A DNA stretch of 11,911 nucleotides from an uncultured Pseudomonas sp. (GTDB lineage Bacteria > Pseudomonadota > Gammaproteobacteria > Pseudomonadales > Pseudomonadaceae), in assembly GCA_937863915.1 (NCBI GenBank), contig CALMID010000326.1, forward strand, positions 1-11,911, written 5' to 3'. The notes beneath the pieces were generated by a model. That model did not search any database and was not told the origin of the DNA. It saw only the letters and a list, made by a program, of their open reading frames with translations. The stretch's first letter is position 1; every line of letters starts with the position of its first letter. The translations under genes were made by a program, and so were the position numbers. This document shows, piece by piece, positions 9,761 through 11,911 of the stretch.

Positions 9761-10174
9761 TCATTGTTTCAGCTTCGCCTGCCGCTTGCGACGTGCTTCG
9801 GGCGCCCAGTCGAGCGCGCCGATACGCCAAAGATAGACAAGACCTGCCAACAGAATTGCGATGAAAATGGTAGCTTCGATAAAGCCGGCCCACCCGCTTT
9901 CGCGAACGGATACCGACCAGGCGAAGAGAAATAGGGCTTCAACGTCGAAGATCACGAAGAGCATCGCGACCAGATAGAACTTGGCAGACAGGCGCAGACG
10001 CGCGCTGCCGGTCGGCAGCATGCCGGATTCGAATGGCTCGTTCTTGCTGCGCCCCCAGGCACGGCTGCCGAGCAGGCTGGAAACACCCAGCATGAATGCA
10101 ATGAGGCCGCACACGGCCAAAAGAAAAAGACCGAAGGCCCAGTTGTGGGCGAGTAGGGCGGTAGATTCAGTCAC
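9761..10174 (-). CDS. nuoA: NADH-quinone oxidoreductase subunit A (NuoA), first gene of the operon
   Basis: A 137-residue membrane subunit of complex I with three hydrophobic helices (about residues 13-35, 64-86 and 95-115), located by the quinone channel next to NuoH. The conserved loop after helix 1 (SKNEPFESG, 43-51) and the FDVEA motif with D77 and E79 in helix 2 (E. coli D79, E81) are visible. The start is a GTG at 10174, supported by AAGGAG 8 bases upstream and by alignment of the first residues with other Pseudomonas NuoA proteins. It is the promoter-proximal gene; the 363 bases upstream hold a candidate promoter and several inverted repeats. The C-terminus is basic ([12 protein letters not shown]). 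Confidence 0.97.
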   Translation of the reverse strand: MTESTALLAHNWAFGLFLLAVCGLIAFMLGVSSLLGSRAWGRSKNEPFESGMLPTGSARLRLSAKFYLVAMLFVIFDVEALFLFAWSVSVRESGWAGFIEATIFIAILLAGLVYLWRIGALDWAPEARRKRQAKLKQ

Positions 10175-10201
10175 GCCGGCGCTCCTTTATCTCGTTGGGT
10201 G

Positions 10202-10228
10202 ACATATTGAAGATTGGGTTCAATATGT
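10202..10228. promoter_or_regulatory. Perfect 10-bp inverted repeat in the nuoA leader
   Basis: The arms ACATATTGAA (10202-10211) and TTCAATATGT (10219-10228) are perfect reverse complements around a 7-base spacer. The site lies 14 bases before the nuoA ribosome binding site and downstream of the candidate promoter, so it could act either as a DNA operator or as an RNA hairpin in the nuo leader. The half-site core CAATAT recurs at 10232-10237, 11 bases from the copy at 10221-10226. It does not fit the FNR/ANR consensus, since its two TTGA/TCAA halves are too far apart. The binding factor, if any, is unknown. Confidence 0.6.
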
Positions 10229-10250
10229 GACCAATATTTGATTTTTGGTC
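10229..10250. promoter_or_regulatory. Second small inverted repeat in the nuoA leader
   Basis: GACCAA (10229-10234) and TTGGTC (10245-10250) form a perfect 6-bp inverted repeat around a 10-base AT-rich spacer. It directly abuts the 10-bp repeat at 10202-10228, so the presumed nuo leader would carry two consecutive hairpins, or two adjacent protein sites. Six base pairs in a 22-base span is weaker evidence than its neighbour. Confidence 0.35.
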
Positions 10251-10266
10251 GGCTTAAATTCCTCTA

Positions 10267-10296
10267 ATTCTAAGCGCCCAAGTGTAGCCAAGTAAA
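10267..10296 (-). promoter_or_regulatory. Candidate sigma-70 promoter of the nuo operon
   Basis: On the minus strand, TTTACT (10296-10291, 4 of 6 matches to TTGACA) is followed after 18 bases by TAGAAT (10272-10267, 5 of 6 matches to TATAAT). A start site near 10260 would give a leader of about 85 bases containing both leader inverted repeats and ending with the AAGGAG before nuoA. This was found by eye only. Other promoters, including those for alternative sigma factors, cannot be excluded. Confidence 0.45.
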
Positions 10297-10447
10297 TTTA
10301 TCTAACAGAAAAAATGGATAGCCAATAACAGCTTAGGACACTCACCCCTTAGTGCTGCAAGGCTTACAAGGCTCTTCACAGGTATATCAGGCTTAAGTCG
10401 AATGGCCAGTGAATAACCATTTATGTCCGCTTTTTATAAGTAGATAT

Positions 10448-10498
10448 TGCGATCAATTCGCATTAGAGGGCTATTTGAGTCGCGCTGCATTGATCGCA
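10448..10498. repeat. Widely spaced 10-bp inverted repeat
   Basis: TGCGATCAAT (10448-10457) and ATTGATCGCA (10489-10498) are perfect reverse complements separated by 31 bases. The arm centres are 41 bases apart, close to four helical turns, so both arms would face the same side of the DNA. The element lies between the end of the thioesterase-like gene and the candidate nuo promoter. It could be a paired protein-binding site or a long-loop hairpin at the 3' end of the upstream transcript. Function unknown. Confidence 0.45.
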
Positions 10499-10504
10499 GA
10501 CAAG

Positions 10505-10525
10505 GGCGCCAGGCCGGATGGCGCC
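10505..10525 (-). terminator. Possible terminator hairpin after the thioesterase-like gene
   Basis: GGCGCCA (10505-10511) pairs with TGGCGCC (10519-10525) around a 7-base loop, 12 bases past the stop codon of the thioesterase-like gene. The stem is very GC-rich, but the following minus-strand sequence CTTGTCTGCG has only scattered Ts. It is therefore a weak intrinsic terminator at best, or a 3'-end stabilising hairpin. Confidence 0.4.
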
Positions 10526-10537
10526 TGCCGATCTTCA

Positions 10538-11023
10538 CTACTGATGCGGCAGCCAGGCCCAGATCATCTCGCAGGTAATGGGTTGTTGGCCCGACTCGTC
10601 GGTGATCGCTACCTGCACGGCCATTTCTCCGCGTGTTTGCGTAGTCAGTGCCATCAGTTGCTCGGGAGTCAAGGTAGCCAATGCACGCAGGCTGCCGGTC
10701 GCTCGTCGCCGGTAGTCAACGTGCAGGGTCTTGATCAGCAACAGATGGGTGTCCGGGACGCTCATGCCGACTACAAAGCCGGTGGCAGATTCGGCCAGTA
10801 GCGCCATGGCAGCGGCATGTATGCCGCCCACATGATTGCCTACGCGGCGCCTGTTGCGCAGAGTCAGGCAGGCTTGCTGCCGGGTCAGGCTGTCCACGCG
10901 GATTCTGGCCGTACCGGCAAAGCGGACCTGGGTGGCAAACAGAAGGCTGAGCAGGGAGGGGCGCAGACCTTGAGGCAAGCGATTGATGAAATTGACTGCG
11001 CGACTGAGTCGATTAGTGGGCAC
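10538..11023 (-). CDS. DUF4442 / hotdog-fold thioesterase-like protein
   Basis: A 161-residue protein of the kind annotated as DUF4442, a hotdog-fold relative of PaaI/YbgC-type acyl-CoA thioesterases. The best-conserved part is residues 57-82 (NRRRVGNHVGGIHAAAMALL followed by AESATG). There N63, H64, G66, H69 and E78 occupy positions like those forming the active site in hotdog thioesterases. The C-terminal VTDESG/ITDESGQQPITCEM segment is also typical. No signal peptide or membrane segment is visible, so it is probably cytoplasmic. The substrate is unknown. The frame stays open to a TTG at 11134, but that codon lies inside the upstream terminator hairpin. The GTG at 11023 has AGGAAG 5 bases before it and aligns with family N-termini (NRLSRxVxxxNRLP). 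I see no clear promoter between 11024 and 11130. Confidence 0.85.
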   Translation of the reverse strand: MPTNRLSRAVNFINRLPQGLRPSLLSLLFATQVRFAGTARIRVDSLTRQQACLTLRNRRRVGNHVGGIHAAAMALLAESATGFVVGMSVPDTHLLLIKTLHVDYRRRATGSLRALATLTPEQLMALTTQTRGEMAVQVAITDESGQQPITCEMIWAWLPHQ

Positions 11024-11130
11024 GACTGCTTCCTGAGCGAGAGAAAGCTGGATTGTCGATGCCGCGCATGCCGGGGTCTCTGGCCAGGGTCGCAGCCTTG
11101 AGCTGTCATCCTGGCCAATCAGCAGAAACG

Positions 11131-11158
11131 ACAAACCCCAGCCGAAGCTGGGGTTTGT
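11131..11158 (-). terminator. Rho-independent terminator of aceA
   Basis: A perfect 12-bp stem with a 4-base loop: ACAAACCCCAGC (11131-11142) pairs with GCTGGGGTTTGT (11147-11158), loop CGAA on the plus strand. Read on the minus strand, the stem ends GGGGTTTGT and is followed by CGTTTCTG, a moderately T-rich tail. It lies 54 bases past the aceA stop codon. It probably ends the aceA transcript and separates it from the thioesterase-like gene. The T-tract is interrupted, so some read-through is possible. Confidence 0.8.
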
Positions 11159-11212
11159 TGGGCAACACGAGCGAAAAGTGCGATTGCAGCTTCCCGCTTG
11201 AGCCGGTTCCTA

Positions 11213-11911
11213 TTAGTGGAACTGGTTCATGGTGTTGTCTTTACCGGAGGCCTTCAGAGCTGCTTCGCCAGCGAAGTACTCTTTGTGGTTGTCACCGATG
11301 TCGGAACCAGCCATGTTCTGGTGCTTGACGCAAGCGATGCCCTGACGCAGCTCTTGACGCTGAACACCTTTCACGTAGGCCAGCATGCCCTGGTCTGAGA
11401 AGTAACCTTTGGCCAGGTTGTCGGTCGACAGCGCGGCTGTGTGGTAGGTCGGCAGAGTGATCAGGTGGTGGAAGATGCCGGCGTGAGCCGAACCGTCGCG
11501 CTGGAAGGTGCGGATCTTCTCGTCAGCAACCTGAGCCAGTTCGGTTTCGTCGTACTCGACGCTCATCAGCTTGGCGCGGTCGTAGGCGGAAACGTCTTTG
11601 CCTTCGGCAACGAACGCATCGAACACTTGCTGACGGAAGTTCAGGGTCCAGTTGAAGGACGGGCTGTTGTTGTACACCAGTTTGGCGTTCGGAATGACTT
11701 CGCGGATGCGGTCAACCATGCCCTTGATCTGGCCAACGTGCGGCTTCTCGGTTTCGATCCACAGCAGGTCGGCACCGTTCTGCAGCGAGGTGATGCAGTC
11801 CAGTACGCAACGGTCTTCGCCGGTGCCAGCACGGAACTGGAACAGGTTGGACGGCAGGCGCTTCGGACGCAGCAGTTTGCCACCGCGGTTGCTCACAACG
11901 TCGCCGTTGCC
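11213..11911 (-). CDS. aceA: Isocitrate lyase (AceA), C-terminal part
   Basis: The last 232 residues and stop of isocitrate lyase. The gene enters from the right edge, so its start and the catalytic KKCGH region are outside the window. The enzyme splits isocitrate into succinate and glyoxylate, the first step of the glyoxylate shunt used for growth on acetate and fatty acids. Visible family segments include LPSNLFQFRAGTGEDRCVLD, the LLWIETEKP strand, and NNSPSFNW, which contributes to substrate binding. The last of these is CVKHQNMAGSDIGDNHKEYF near the C-terminus, which ends NTMNQFH. These resemble the longer Pseudomonas-type enzyme (about 530 residues) rather than the 434-residue E. coli one, but the full length cannot be checked here. 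The terminator at 11131-11158 follows. Confidence 0.95.
   Translation of the reverse strand, partial: GNGDVVSNRGGKLLRPKRLPSNLFQFRAGTGEDRCVLDCITSLQNGADLLWIETEKPHVGQIKGMVDRIREVIPNAKLVYNNSPSFNWTLNFRQQVFDAFVAEGKDVSAYDRAKLMSVEYDETELAQVADEKIRTFQRDGSAHAGIFHHLITLPTYHTAALSTDNLAKGYFSDQGMLAYVKGVQRQELRQGIACVKHQNMAGSDIGDNHKEYFAGEAALKASGKDNTMNQFH

Larger units (their letters stand above)
10175..10537. other. Gene-free control region upstream of nuoA
   Basis: These 363 bases separate nuoA from the thioesterase-like gene, both on the minus strand. No convincing gene is present. The plus-strand reading frame crossing the left part of the thioesterase gene has no recognisable product and is a shadow. The region is clearly AT-richer than the flanking genes. 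It contains a candidate promoter (10267-10296), two inverted repeats in the presumed nuoA leader (10202-10250), a widely spaced 10-bp inverted repeat (10448-10498) and a GC-rich hairpin just after the upstream gene (10505-10525). Bases 10300-10440 show nothing I can name. Confidence 0.8.

Noticed and set aside
10202..10228. Possible FNR/ANR box in the nuoA leader (TTGA...TCAA)
   Set aside because: The FNR family consensus needs TTGAT and ATCAA separated by 4 bases. Here the TTGA and TCAA halves are 9 bases apart, so the match fails.
10409..10801. A 130-codon plus-strand open frame running from the control region into the thioesterase-like gene
   Set aside because: More than half overlaps the real gene on the other strand, the product is unrecognisable, and I see no strong ribosome binding site before its ATG.

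Overview
The window is a stretch of chromosome from a gammaproteobacterium, almost certainly a Pseudomonas or close relative. The genes are GC-rich. The complex I subunits match Pseudomonas proteins as I remember them, including the fused NuoCD of 593 residues. The arrangement aceA, then one or two small genes, then nuoA is also familiar from Pseudomonas. No database search was possible, so species-level placement is not offered. Every gene is on the minus strand, so the biological order runs from the right end of the window to the left.

Right end (11911 to about 11131): the 3' part of aceA (isocitrate lyase, glyoxylate shunt), which runs off the window edge and is followed by a strong hairpin that looks like its terminator. 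Next (11023 to 10538) is a 161-residue hotdog-fold, DUF4442-type thioesterase-like protein whose likely start is a GTG with a good ribosome binding site. A 363-base gene-free region (10175-10537) follows. It is AT-richer than the genes and holds a candidate sigma-70 promoter, three inverted repeats and a GC-rich hairpin. It is the probable control region of the nuo operon.

From 10174 to the left edge lie nuoA, B, CD, E, F, G, H, I, J, K and the first 76 codons of nuoL, in the canonical order. These encode the proton-pumping NADH:quinone oxidoreductase (complex I). NuoE, F and G form the NADH-oxidising module (FMN, N3, N1a, N1b, N4, N5, N7). NuoB, CD and I form the connecting module (N2, N6a, N6b and part of the quinone site). 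NuoA, H, J, K and L belong to the membrane arm. All iron-sulfur ligand cysteines expected for these subunits are present, so the enzyme looks functional. Genes are separated by 44 bases or less or overlap (ATGA at E/F and K/L), except for a 101-base nuoF-nuoG spacer that contains three consecutive perfect hairpins.

This is mostly a housekeeping region. I see no mobile element, CRISPR array, tRNA or rRNA, and no new multi-gene system. The points worth a second look are the hairpin cluster inside the operon, the palindromic nuoA leader, a distant 10-bp inverted repeat in the control region, and several start codons that differ from the longest reading frames.
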